DNA of 7,494 bases from Spirochaetaceae bacterium (GCA_031273985.1 JAISQV010000104.1:1-7494), one strand, 5' to 3'; shown: positions 1 to 6,202, counted from the stretch's first letter. Notes: a model not told the origin generated them from the sequence alone. Translations and numbers: made by a program.

Positions 1-1
1 C

Positions 2-397
2 CTGGGCGTCCCCGTCGCCGCCTACGGGCAGGACCGCTTCCCCGCCTTCTACACCCCGGACTCGGGCTTCGACGCCCCCCTGCGCCTCGACAGCCCCGCC
101 GAAGCCGCCCGGATGCTCAGGGCCGCCTGGGGCCTGGGCCTCCAAAACGGCGCCGTCATAGGCAATCCCATCCCCGCGGCCTACGCCATCCCCCGGCACA
201 AGATAGACGCCGCCATAGACGAAGCCCTCAGCCGCGCCGCGAAAGAAGGCGTAAGCGGCAAGAGCCTCACCCCCTACCTCCTGGCCGCCGTAACGGAACT
301 CACCGGCGGCGAGAGCCTCCGCGCCAACAAGCAGCTCGTCTACAACAACGCGTCCTTGGCCGCGGAGATAGCCGTGGCCTACGCGGCGCTGGCCTGA
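2..397 (+). CDS. psuG: Pseudouridine-5'-phosphate glycosidase, C-terminal part (5' end outside window)
   Basis: PsuG cleaves the C-C glycosidic bond of pseudouridine 5'-phosphate, reversibly giving uracil and ribose 5-phosphate. It acts in the cytoplasm, normally after the kinase PsuK, in pseudouridine salvage. The visible 131 residues match the C-terminal third of the PsuG/IndA family: LGVPVAAYGQ followed by DRFPAFYTPDSGF at the left edge, LRLDSPAEAA (residues 27-36), GNPIP (54-58), a GKSLTPYLL segment (86-94), and the closing ELTGG...LRANKQLVYNNASLAAEIA block that carries conserved asparagines. The family is usually about 300-310 residues, so about 175 lie upstream of the window. The Schiff-base lysine of the family would be in that missing part. 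The frame is open to a TGA at 395-397 and shows no damage. The upstream neighbour, possibly psuK, cannot be seen. Identification rests on recalled family motifs and is strong. Confidence 0.93.
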   Translation: MGVPVAAYGQDRFPAFYTPDSGFDAPLRLDSPAEAARMLRAAWGLGLQNGAVIGNPIPAAYAIPRHKIDAAIDEALSRAAKEGVSGKSLTPYLLAAVTELTGGESLRANKQLVYNNASLAAEIAVAYAALA

Positions 398-472
398 GCA
401 GAGAATCTTCCTGCGTGCTTGTGGAACCGCAGCGCAGGCCGCATAGTAACAGGTCTGAAATCGCAGCCGCTT

Positions 473-529
473 TTGGGCGCATCCCCGCCGCAAAACCCGC
501 TTGCGCGGGGGAGCTTTTACTGCGCCCAA
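473..529. repeat. Nested inverted repeat in the psuG / minus-strand intergenic gap
   Basis: An outer perfect 8-bp inverted repeat, TTGGGCGC (473-480) and GCGCCCAA (522-529), encloses an inner perfect 5-bp hairpin CCCGC-TTGC-GCGGG (496-509), with AAAA (492-495) and TTTT (515-518) able to extend it. A competing pairing of CCCCGC (483-488) with GCGGGG (505-510) is also possible. The rest of the 398-541 gap has one more weak inverted repeat, CCTGCG (410-415) and CGCAGG (433-438), with no T-run after it, and no supportable gene. The nested palindrome could be a transcription terminator pair between convergent genes, or a small repetitive palindromic unit. Only its presence is certain. Confidence 0.5.
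492..509 (-). terminator. Possible intrinsic terminator of the minus-strand nuclease-like gene
   Basis: Read on the minus strand, 33 bases after the stop codon of the 542-1117 gene, CCCGC-GCAA-GCGGG forms a 5-bp stem with a GNRA tetraloop. It is followed directly by TTTT and then GCGG. The T-run is short and the stem small, so this is a weak intrinsic terminator candidate. On the plus strand the stem is followed by GGAGC and then TTTT, so it might also end psuG transcripts from the other side. Confidence 0.35.
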
Positions 530-541
530 GGGCCGGTACAA

Positions 542-1117
542 TTACCACTCATGCGGATAGTAGCTGCCCGTTGGCGGAGTGATGTTGAACGTATCGCCGG
601 ACGGTTCAATCACATAAAGGCCCTTTTTCAGGGCGTATGTTTTTTCGCTTTTGTTAAAAACCACACCCGCGACAGCGCCCAGGTATACCCGCCTGTCGTT
701 GTGCAAATCCGCATAGGCGCGCAGTTTTCCCATGCGCTTGATATGCCCGTCTATATCGCCAATGCCGGGTTTGGTCTTAATTTCGACAGCCATCACCTTG
801 TCGCCGTTTTCCAAAAGGGCGTCAACTTCCGTAAATATGTTATGTTCTCTGTCCTCTATTACCGTGCGGTTTGCCTTGGTAAACGTAAAACCGAGCTCGG
901 CGAATTTGATCAGCAGGTTGGGGATTACCATGTGTTCAACCATATCGCCAAAACGGTTGCTAATTTCCCCGACCCGCTTGTCGGTTTCTTTCATCTGTTT
1001 CTCGGTCTCTTTTATTTGTTGGGCGGTTTCTTCCTGTTTCCGGCCAACGTCCCGCAAGATTGCCCAAATTTCATCTGCCGTGGCTCTCCACTCATGGGTT
1101 GTCTGTGTAGTTTCCAT
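542..1117 (-). CDS. Coiled-coil protein with PD-(D/E)XK nuclease-like domain (DUF3782-like)
   Basis: The protein has 191 residues. Residues about 15-55 are charged and heptad-like (KQEETAQQIKETEKQMKETDKR), predicting a coiled coil. Residues 56-191 resemble the restriction-endonuclease-like fold: an amphipathic helix (RFGDMVEHMVIPNLL), then IFTEVDALLENGDKVMAVEIKTK, which gives an acidic residue at D99 and an E112-x-K114 pair in the spacing of a PD-(D/E)XK site. A basic helix and two strands follow. This arrangement is typical of a family of unknown function (DUF3782-like) found in many copies in some bacteria. The start is supported by AGGGGGG six bases before the ATG. Three sampled 60-base lines (601, 841, 961) hold 76 G+C of 180, about 42%, against 70-75% in lines of the neighbouring genes, which suggests acquisition. 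It lies on the same strand as the upstream envelope gene, 87 bases away. Nuclease activity is an inference from the motif, and no partner gene is visible. Confidence 0.8.
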   Translation of the reverse strand: METTQTTHEWRATADEIWAILRDVGRKQEETAQQIKETEKQMKETDKRVGEISNRFGDMVEHMVIPNLLIKFAELGFTFTKANRTVIEDREHNIFTEVDALLENGDKVMAVEIKTKPGIGDIDGHIKRMGKLRAYADLHNDRRVYLGAVAGVVFNKSEKTYALKKGLYVIEPSGDTFNITPPTGSYYPHEW

Positions 1118-1148
1118 AGTTAACCCCCCTCATGATCATACCCCGTTT

Positions 1149-1190
1149 CCGGCTTTTGGGAAAGTTGCCCCATTGCCTCAAAATTGCCGG
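1149..1190. repeat. Imperfect inverted repeat between the two minus-strand genes
   Basis: CCGGC-TTTTG-GG (1149-1160) pairs with CC-T-CAAAA-TT-GCCGG (1176-1190), giving about 12 base pairs with two small bulges and a 15-base loop. It sits in the 87-base gap after the stop of the 565-residue gene and before the ribosome-binding site of the nuclease-like gene. No T-run follows on the minus strand, so a standard intrinsic terminator is unlikely. It could be an mRNA-processing or stabilising stem, or the scar of a boundary between the older locus and the AT-rich gene. Confidence 0.4.
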
Positions 1191-1204
1191 ATTGGAATTC
1201 CCCC

Positions 1205-2902
1205 TCACCAGGTAAGCCGCCAGGAGACGTAGCCCTCCCAGGCTTCCGGAAAGTCCGGGGTGCTTAGTTTGAGGCTGAGACGCCCCCGCTTGCCGCTTAT
1301 CGCGGCGGAGACCGAGGCGTCCTGTAGGGGGCCTTTTTTGGCGCTCCAGCTTCGGCCCGTTTTGATTTTGAACTGAAAGATTCCCGGCGACCAGGAGAGC
1401 TCCCCGCCGGCGCCGGCGGAGCTGAAGTCCCATTCCTGGGCCAAGGGGAAGACGCCGGCGCCGTCCCTGGCCAAAGCTTCCACCGAGGCGGAGAGGGAGA
1501 GGCCCAGCGGGCCCAGCCGCCAGGTGAGGCCGGCGTCCGCGCTGTCCAGAACCTTCGCCGGGTCCCGGCTGTCCCGGGCGGCGCTGAGGCTGATCCTTCC
1601 GGGCCGGAAGAGGGAGGTGGGCCGTTTCGTGGGGAAGCGGTAGTACAGGGAGTAGGAGCCCCGGTTAAGGGGCAGCCCCGGCGCTGGGGCCGTCAGCACC
1701 GTGTCGGCCCGGAAGAGGCCGGAGCCGCCCTGCTTCCACTCAAACCGGGCTCCCAGCCGCAGCCCCGCGCCCACATCGGTCCCGCCCCGGTCATTGAAGC
1801 GATCCCCCGCCGCCTCCGCCGCCAGGCTCAACTGCCAGGGCTTGTCCCCCAGGCTCAGGGCAAGGTTGCCGTAATAATCCTCACCCCAGCCAAAGACCCT
1901 GGAGAGGGCCCCGTCGGCGGCCAGGGCAAACCAGGGCGCGGTGAAAAGGAGCCCCGCGCCGTAGATCTCCGCGTCCCGTTCCGGGAGGGGCGGCTTGAGG
2001 GAAAACCAGGCGGAGGCTTCCTCAGCGGGAAGGGTCCGGCGGGTGTAGAGGCCCTCCGCCCGGAACTGGGTTCGGGAGCCCCTGAGGTCCAGCCCGGCGG
2101 CAAAAACGGGGGCTTCCTCCCCCGCCCAAAGCGAGGCGTAGGGCCGGAGCGAAAAGGAGGGGCCGCCCCAGGGTTCGCCGCTCAGGTAGAGGTAGGCCTC
2201 GTCTTTTCCCGTGGCGCTGTACTCGGTCTTGAGGTCTGCCCCCAGGGGTTTCCGGGCGGCGGGGTAGGCCGGGGACTTGGCCCACACATTGCTGAGCCGG
2301 GCGGAGAGCCCCCATTCGTTGAGGACCCCGTAGAGGAGCCGGGAGCCGCTCTCCCGGTGGTAGAGCCCCCCGGAAAAGGCCGGGAGTCTATCTTCCCAGT
2401 TTGCCTGCCACGCGTCCCGGAGGGGGCTGTAGCGCCGATCCAGGGCCTGGGCCCGGAGATTGAAGCCCCAGGCGGAGAGGCGTATATCCGCCCGGTTGGC
2501 CAGGTTCCCCTCTTCTTCCCAGGAGCCGGACCAGAGCATATCCGTCCGGAAGGCCGGGGGCTGGGCCCTTCCCGCCGGGGTCCTGCGGGGGCTCGCCGGG
2601 CCGGACTGCGGCGTGGGACGGGGGACAGGGGGCTGCGCCTGCCGCCGGTTCTCCTCCGCTACGGCAGAGGATTCCGGCGCGATCGCCGCCCCCGGAGCTT
2701 CAGCGGGGACCGAGGCTCCGGCCATAACCACCCAAGCCCCCCCCGCCCCGATCCAGGGCAGCGGCGCAGCGGCCCTCTGCCGTCCCGGCGCCTCCCTTGC
2801 CGCGCCGGCTGGGACTTCTCCGCCCAGACGACAGCCACAGAGAAGCAGAAGAAACGCCCCCAGCCAGAGCAGGACGGGGAGCCCTTTTGTTGATAAGTTC
2901 AT
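1205..2902 (-). CDS. Predicted outer-membrane beta-barrel-like protein with lipoprotein-type signal
   Basis: I cannot assign a specific function. The 565-residue product starts with a signal peptide: K6, then a hydrophobic stretch to about L21, then L-C-G-C with Cys24 as the likely lipidated residue (relaxed spirochaete-style lipobox). Residues 25-118 are Pro/Ala/Arg-rich and of low complexity, as in a flexible periplasmic linker. Residues 119-565 are rich in short amphipathic segments with alternating polar and hydrophobic residues (for example FSLRPYASLW, GRLSLKLS, GYVSWRLTW), with many Gly, Tyr and Trp and turns between. The chain ends in Trp, the usual terminal aromatic of outer-membrane barrels. 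SGSRLLYGVLNEWGLSARL (185-203) is the most motif-like piece and recalls hypothetical treponemal proteins, from memory only. No Shine-Dalgarno sequence is seen close to the ATG. TATAAT lies directly against it (2903-2908). Lipoprotein and barrel signals together are unusual; a plain Sec signal is the alternative. Confidence 0.72.
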   Translation of the reverse strand: MNLSTKGLPVLLWLGAFLLLLCGCRLGGEVPAGAAREAPGRQRAAAPLPWIGAGGAWVVMAGASVPAEAPGAAIAPESSAVAEENRRQAQPPVPRPTPQSGPASPRRTPAGRAQPPAFRTDMLWSGSWEEEGNLANRADIRLSAWGFNLRAQALDRRYSPLRDAWQANWEDRLPAFSGGLYHRESGSRLLYGVLNEWGLSARLSNVWAKSPAYPAARKPLGADLKTEYSATGKDEAYLYLSGEPWGGPSFSLRPYASLWAGEEAPVFAAGLDLRGSRTQFRAEGLYTRRTLPAEEASAWFSLKPPLPERDAEIYGAGLLFTAPWFALAADGALSRVFGWGEDYYGNLALSLGDKPWQLSLAAEAAGDRFNDRGGTDVGAGLRLGARFEWKQGGSGLFRADTVLTAPAPGLPLNRGSYSLYYRFPTKRPTSLFRPGRISLSAARDSRDPAKVLDSADAGLTWRLGPLGLSLSASVEALARDGAGVFPLAQEWDFSSAGAGGELSWSPGIFQFKIKTGRSWSAKKGPLQDASVSAAISGKRGRLSLKLSTPDFPEAWEGYVSWRLTW

Positions 2903-2995
2903 ATTATAGATAGGGTTGAAACTCCGGTTTTGCTTTAATCAGGAGAAAAATTTCCAACATTTTTTCATTATTTCCGTACTCCGCCGCCGCATTTG

Positions 2996-3120
2996 CCGGT
3001 ATCTACGCCTCGGTAAAGTAACAAGAGGTTCTGTAGATGACCGCGAAAGCGGTCTCGACCGGGAAGAAATATGGGGGGCACCATATTTTTCCCGGCTGAC
3101 AGGACCCCCGGTAATTTTTT
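2996..3120 (+). ncRNA. Candidate structured leader RNA: three-way junction plus switchable 3' stems
   Basis: All pairings here were read by eye. Stem P1 is CCGGT (2996-3000) with ACCGG (3058-3062). P2 is ATCTAC (3001-3006) with GTAGAT (3033-3038), continuing as CCTC (3008-3011) with GAGG (3025-3028) around a 13-base loop. P3 is GACCGC-GAAA-GCGGTC (3039-3054), perfect. There are no unpaired bases between P1/P2 or P2/P3, and three (TCG) between P3 and P1. The 3' strand of P1 can instead form a 15-bp hairpin with one bulged G (3059-3074 with 3081-3095), or pair ACCGGG (3058-3063) with CCCGGT (3107-3112). The latter pairing is followed by AATTTTTT (3113-3120), as in an intrinsic terminator. A P1 strand shared with the expression platform is how riboswitches work. 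The T-run favours the plus strand, towards the peptidase gene. I do not recognise the class. A free small RNA or a repeat element are alternatives. Confidence 0.45.
3058..3120 (+). terminator. Possible conditional terminator of the structured leader
   Basis: ACCGGG (3058-3063) with CCCGGT (3107-3112) closes a region that contains the smaller hairpin AAATATGG / CCATATTT (3067-3074 with 3081-3088), and six T follow two bases after the stem. A one-sided 16-base bulge (3091-3106) weakens it. The competing 15-bp hairpin 3059-3095 ends 19 bases before the T-run. Whether either form terminates transcription cannot be judged from sequence alone. Confidence 0.3.
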
Positions 3121-3196
3121 AAGGCGTCCTGCCATGTTAAACTTAGAATTCCTGTAAATTCACTCTTTGGCCTACCCAAAATCAGGTTTTTGTGCT

Positions 3197-3200
3197 AAGG
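3197..3200 (+). promoter_or_regulatory. Ribosome-binding site that decides the peptidase start
   Basis: AAGG (inside TAAGG) lies eight bases before the ATG at 3209. The frame is open further upstream to a TTG at 3167, but that codon has no purine-rich site in front of it and the extra 14 residues do not look like the family. The ATG start puts RWSLASIYASF, the usual N-terminal motif of this peptidase family, about eight residues in. Confidence 0.55.
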
Positions 3201-3208
3201 TGTCCGTT

Positions 3209-5038
3209 ATGGATGCACACGTGAGTGCCCCCCGGTGGTCTTTGGCCTCGATTTATGCTTCCTTCGAGGCGCCGGAGTACCGGCGGGATGCGGCCCTGCT
3301 GGCCGAAAAGATACAGGCCCTGTTGGGGCTTCTGGAGCGCCCGCTGCCCGCGGGCCCGCTGGAGGCGGCGATTCTCGGCCTTATTGAGGCGCGGGACGAG
3401 GCAAGCCGTCTTGCCGGGGATATGCACGCCTACGCCGAGGCTGTGTACACCGCCGATACCAGGGATGCGCGGGCCCTGGCGGAGCTTAACGCGCTGGAGG
3501 AAGCGGTTATTCCGCTGCACAGGGCCGAGGCTTTGTTGAAGGGCCGCTTGCTGGAGCGCCGGGAGGCTGTTTTGGCCGCCCTGGAGGGGGGCTTGAAGCC
3601 CTACCGCTTCTACCTGCTCACGATGTTGGAGGAGGCCCGCTTTCAGATGAGCCCGGAGATGGAGGATCTGGCGGCGGATATGTCCCGCTCCGGGGGGGAT
3701 GCCTGGGGGCGGCTCCAGGGGGCGGTTTCTTCTACGGCGCAGGCCCTGTGGGACGGGGCCACGGGGGAGATGAAAACCGTGACGGCCCTGCGGGAGCTGG
3801 CCCACAGTCCTGACCGGAGTATACGGGAGCGGGCCTACCGGGCGGAGCTGGGGGCCTGGAAGGCTGTGGAGGTGCCCCTGGCCGCCGCGCTGAACGGGGT
3901 GAAGGGCGCCGCCATTACGCTGGATTCCCGGCGGGGCTGGTACGGGGAAGCGGGCCGGGAAGGGGGTTTCGCCGCCGGGGCCCTCCGTAAGTCGGCGTTT
4001 CAGGACCGGATCAGCGAAAAGACCCTCAACGCTTTGATCGGGACGCTGGAGGGTTCCCTGCCGCTCTTTCGCCGCTACCTCAAGGCCAAGGCCCGGCTTC
4101 TGGGGCTGGAAGCCTGCGCGTTTTACGATATTTTCGCCCCCCTCTCCGGGGCTCCCGGCAAGACCTGGACCTGGGAGGAGTCTTCGGCCTTCATAGCGGA
4201 TCAGTTTGACCGCTTTGACCGGCGTATGGGCGATTTTGCCCGCCGGGCCTTTGCCGGGGGCTGGATAGACGCGGAGAGCCGGGAGGGGAAGATAGGCGGG
4301 GCCTACTGTACGGGTTTCCTCAAGGCCGGGGAGAGCCGCATACTCTGCAATTTTTCCGGCGCCTACGAGTCCGTCACCACGGTCGCCCACGAGCTGGGCC
4401 ACGGTTACCACCACGAGGTTATCAAGGACCTTCCGCCCAGCCGGGGGGCCTACCCCATGACGCTGGCGGAGACGGCAAGCATCTTTGCGGAGACCATCGT
4501 CTTTGAGGGGGCCCTGGCCACGGGCCCCGCGGCGGAAAATCCGGCGGAGCGGCGGGCGCTCATCGAGAACAACCTCATGGATTCCTGTCAGGTTACGGTG
4601 GATATTCTTTCGCGCTACTATTTTGAAAGGGAACTCTTCGAGCGCCGTGGCGGCGGGGAGCTTTCCCCGGCGGAACTCTGCGCCATGATGGAGGGGGCCC
4701 AGCGGAAGACCTACGGCGACGCCCTGAGCGGGGAGCTCCACCCCTATATGTGGGCGGTGAAGATTCACTATTACAACAAGGACCTGTCGTTCTATAATTA
4801 TCCTTATGCCTTCGGACTCCTCTTTGCCCTGGGGCTTTACGCGCGGTACCGGAAAGAGGGGCCCGCCTTTGCCGGGGCTTACCGGGAATTGCTGCGCCTT
4901 ACGGGGAGCGCCTCCGCCGAGGAGGTGGCCGCCGGGGCGGGTTTCAACATCGAGGACCCCGCGTTCTGGCAGGAGGGTATGGGGATCGTCGCCCGCCTCG
5001 TGGATGAATTTGAAGGGATGGCCGGAAACCCGGCCTGA
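3209..5038 (+). CDS. pepF: M3-family oligoendopeptidase (PepF-like zinc metallopeptidase)
   Basis: This is a cytoplasmic zinc metallopeptidase that cuts short peptides, in the PepF/M3B family. The 609 residues match the family's usual length of about 600. The N-terminal part begins with RWSLASIYASF, as expected for this family. A helical substrate-channel region runs to about residue 200 and the catalytic domain covers roughly 205-590. The zinc site is HELGH at 394-398, with E395 as catalytic base and E421 (in LAETASIFAET) as third zinc ligand. The strand before it, RILCNFSGAYESVTTVAHE, is typical of the family. Near the C-terminus, H520-Y-Y and FYNYPYAFG (528-536) correspond to the conserved His/Tyr region that contacts substrate in M3 enzymes. 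There is no signal peptide. The ATG at 3209 is preferred over TTG at 3167. gpsA follows 62 bases downstream with no clear terminator between. The upstream region holds the candidate structured leader. Confidence 0.95.
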   Translation: MDAHVSAPRWSLASIYASFEAPEYRRDAALLAEKIQALLGLLERPLPAGPLEAAILGLIEARDEASRLAGDMHAYAEAVYTADTRDARALAELNALEEAVIPLHRAEALLKGRLLERREAVLAALEGGLKPYRFYLLTMLEEARFQMSPEMEDLAADMSRSGGDAWGRLQGAVSSTAQALWDGATGEMKTVTALRELAHSPDRSIRERAYRAELGAWKAVEVPLAAALNGVKGAAITLDSRRGWYGEAGREGGFAAGALRKSAFQDRISEKTLNALIGTLEGSLPLFRRYLKAKARLLGLEACAFYDIFAPLSGAPGKTWTWEESSAFIADQFDRFDRRMGDFARRAFAGGWIDAESREGKIGGAYCTGFLKAGESRILCNFSGAYESVTTVAHELGHGYHHEVIKDLPPSRGAYPMTLAETASIFAETIVFEGALATGPAAENPAERRALIENNLMDSCQVTVDILSRYYFERELFERRGGGELSPAELCAMMEGAQRKTYGDALSGELHPYMWAVKIHYYNKDLSFYNYPYAFGLLFALGLYARYRKEGPAFAGAYRELLRLTGSASAEEVAAGAGFNIEDPAFWQEGMGIVARLVDEFEGMAGNPA

Positions 5039-5089
5039 TGAATCGCTGAAAGGCCCCTGTCCCGGCAGAGCCTGGCAGCCTGTTGCAGT

Positions 5090-5094
5090 GGAGG
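5090..5094 (+). promoter_or_regulatory. Strong Shine-Dalgarno that decides the gpsA start
   Basis: GGAGG (5090-5094) is followed by a six-base spacer to the ATG at 5101. The in-frame GTG at 5098 would leave only three bases and is less likely to be used. Confidence 0.75.
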
Positions 5095-5100
5095 TAGGTG

Positions 5101-6192
5101 ATGAGTGCGCGTGTAGCAATATTGGGCGCCGGGGCCTGGGGGACTGCGGTCGCCAAGGTTCTGGCGGATAAAGGCGAAGAAGTTACTTTGTGGGCCTATG
5201 AGAAGGAAACGGTAGATGATATCAACAGGAACCATATCAATTCCCGGTTTTTGCCGGAGGTGAGCCTTCCCGAGTCTCTGGGGGCCAGTACCGACATTAC
5301 CGGGGTGGTCGAGGGGAGGGAATTTCTCATCCTGGCGGTGCCCTCCCTGTTTCTGCTCAACACGGTGAAGCAGATCCTGACCGTAACCTCGATACGGGAG
5401 GGCCAGACCGGCATTGCGGTGATCACCAAGGGCTTCCTCCCCACGGAGAAGGGCCCCCGGCTGCTCCTGGAAACCCTGGAGGACTACCTGCCGGGCTTCT
5501 ACCGCAACTCCCTGGTCTACATAGCCGGGCCGAGCCACGCCGAGGAGGTGGCCCGGGGCAAGGTAACGGGGCTCATCGCCGCCAGCGAAAATGCCAAGAA
5601 TTCCTTCCGTTTCCGGGACCTCCTCAAGACCGGACGGCTCCTCGTGTTTTCATCCCTGGATGTGCGGGGCGTTCAGGTGGCGGCGGCGGCAAAGAATGTC
5701 ATTGCCATTGCCTTCGGGATGTTGGACGCGCTGAAGACCGGGGGCCCCGGGATTCCCTCCTCCGGCATGGACGATATGTTCGGTGACGGCACCGAATCCC
5801 TGCTCCTTGCCGCGGGGCTCAACGAGATACAGGCCCTGGGCATGGCCCTGGGGGCCACCCACCCGGAAACCTTCACCTCCATATCCGGCGTGGGGGACCT
5901 GGACGTTACCTGCCGCTCCGTCTGGGGCCGGAACCGCCGCTTTGGCCGGGAGATCATCGAAAAGGATCTGCTCGCCCCCTTCAAAGACCTGGACGACCTC
6001 CTGGCCCGGATCAACGAGATTCCCTACCTTCCCGAAGGGGTGGCCGCCGCGAAATATGTCAGAATCCTTGCGGAGCGGCACAAGCTCAAGATGCCGGTTT
6101 CCACGGGGCTTTACCAGATCCTCAACAAGGAGAGCAAGCCCCTGGAATTTCTGGATAACTTCCTGGGCGGCCTCCTGAGCAGCGCGCGCTAA
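5101..6192 (+). CDS. gpsA: NAD(P)+-dependent glycerol-3-phosphate dehydrogenase
   Basis: GpsA reduces dihydroxyacetone phosphate to sn-glycerol 3-phosphate with NAD(P)H in the cytoplasm, supplying the phospholipid backbone. The product has 363 residues. The Rossmann motif is G9-A-G11-A-W-G14 in VAILGAGAWGTA. K110 (VITKG) and K198-N199 (AKNVIAIAFG) are the active-site lysines. GPSHAEE (143-149), GVGDLDVT (263-270, with D266 and T270) and GRNRRFG (276-282) complete the substrate and cofactor site. By comparison with E. coli GpsA from memory, the loop after K198 carries an insertion of about 14 residues (around 210-226, LKTGGPGIPSSGMDDM) before FGDGTE, and the usual Asn of the GxN motif is Gly230. 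That makes it longer than the usual 330-340. The core is otherwise intact. The ffh ribosome-binding site overlaps its stop region, with only 10 bases between the genes, so the two are co-transcribed. Confidence 0.97.
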   Translation: MSARVAILGAGAWGTAVAKVLADKGEEVTLWAYEKETVDDINRNHINSRFLPEVSLPESLGASTDITGVVEGREFLILAVPSLFLLNTVKQILTVTSIREGQTGIAVITKGFLPTEKGPRLLLETLEDYLPGFYRNSLVYIAGPSHAEEVARGKVTGLIAASENAKNSFRFRDLLKTGRLLVFSSLDVRGVQVAAAAKNVIAIAFGMLDALKTGGPGIPSSGMDDMFGDGTESLLLAAGLNEIQALGMALGATHPETFTSISGVGDLDVTCRSVWGRNRRFGREIIEKDLLAPFKDLDDLLARINEIPYLPEGVAAAKYVRILAERHKLKMPVSTGLYQILNKESKPLEFLDNFLGGLLSSAR

Positions 6193-6202
6193 AGGACCAA
6201 GC

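Larger units (their letters stand above)
2903..3208. other. Divergent intergenic region with structured element and AT-rich tracts
   Basis: These 306 bases separate the minus-strand envelope gene from the plus-strand peptidase gene and should hold promoters for both, but no pair of good -35 and -10 boxes is convincing. Visible elements are TATAAT on the minus strand at 2908-2903, touching the ATG, and a short AT-rich inverted repeat GAAAAAT / ATTTTTTC (2944-2965). A three-way-junction-like element (2996-3120) is described separately. An AT-rich stretch at 3138-3165 contains TAGAAT (3144-3149) and TAAATT (3155-3160), either of which might be a -10 box for the peptidase gene. The 68-codon TTG-initiated frame at 2916-3122 has no ribosome-binding site and no protein-like character. 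Confidence 0.6.

Noticed and set aside
410..438. CCTGCG/CGCAGG stem as terminator of psuG
   Set aside because: It has a long loop and no T-run afterwards, so there is no support beyond a short inverted repeat.
419..1123. 234-codon plus-strand frame across the nuclease-like gene
   Set aside because: The opposite strand encodes a sensible coiled-coil/PD-(D/E)XK protein with a good ribosome-binding site. This frame crosses the gap palindrome and has no motif.
1124..1140. TATGAT as a -10 box for the nuclease-like gene
   Set aside because: The predicted start of transcription would fall inside the ribosome-binding site, and no -35 hexamer lies 16-18 bases upstream.
3031..3054. Possible hammerhead ribozyme core (CTG..GATGA...GAAA)
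   Set aside because: The CUGAUGA box is interrupted and the GAAA is a tetraloop within a stem, not a junction strand, so the catalytic arrangement is not met.
3033..3062. Resemblance of ATGACCGCGAAAGCGGTCTC to a T-box antiterminator core
   Set aside because: The T-box GGTGG segment, stem I and specifier region are missing, and the GAAA is the loop of a perfect local hairpin. A peptidase gene is also not a typical T-box target.
2916..3122. 68-codon TTG-initiated frame in the divergent spacer
   Set aside because: There is no ribosome-binding site, it overlaps the structured element, and its composition is not protein-like.
3182..5119. Open frame of about 645 codons antisense to the oligoendopeptidase gene
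   Set aside because: High GC at third positions removes stops from the antisense frame. The translation is Pro/Gly/Arg/Leu-rich without motifs, while the sense frame has HELGH and family-length homology.
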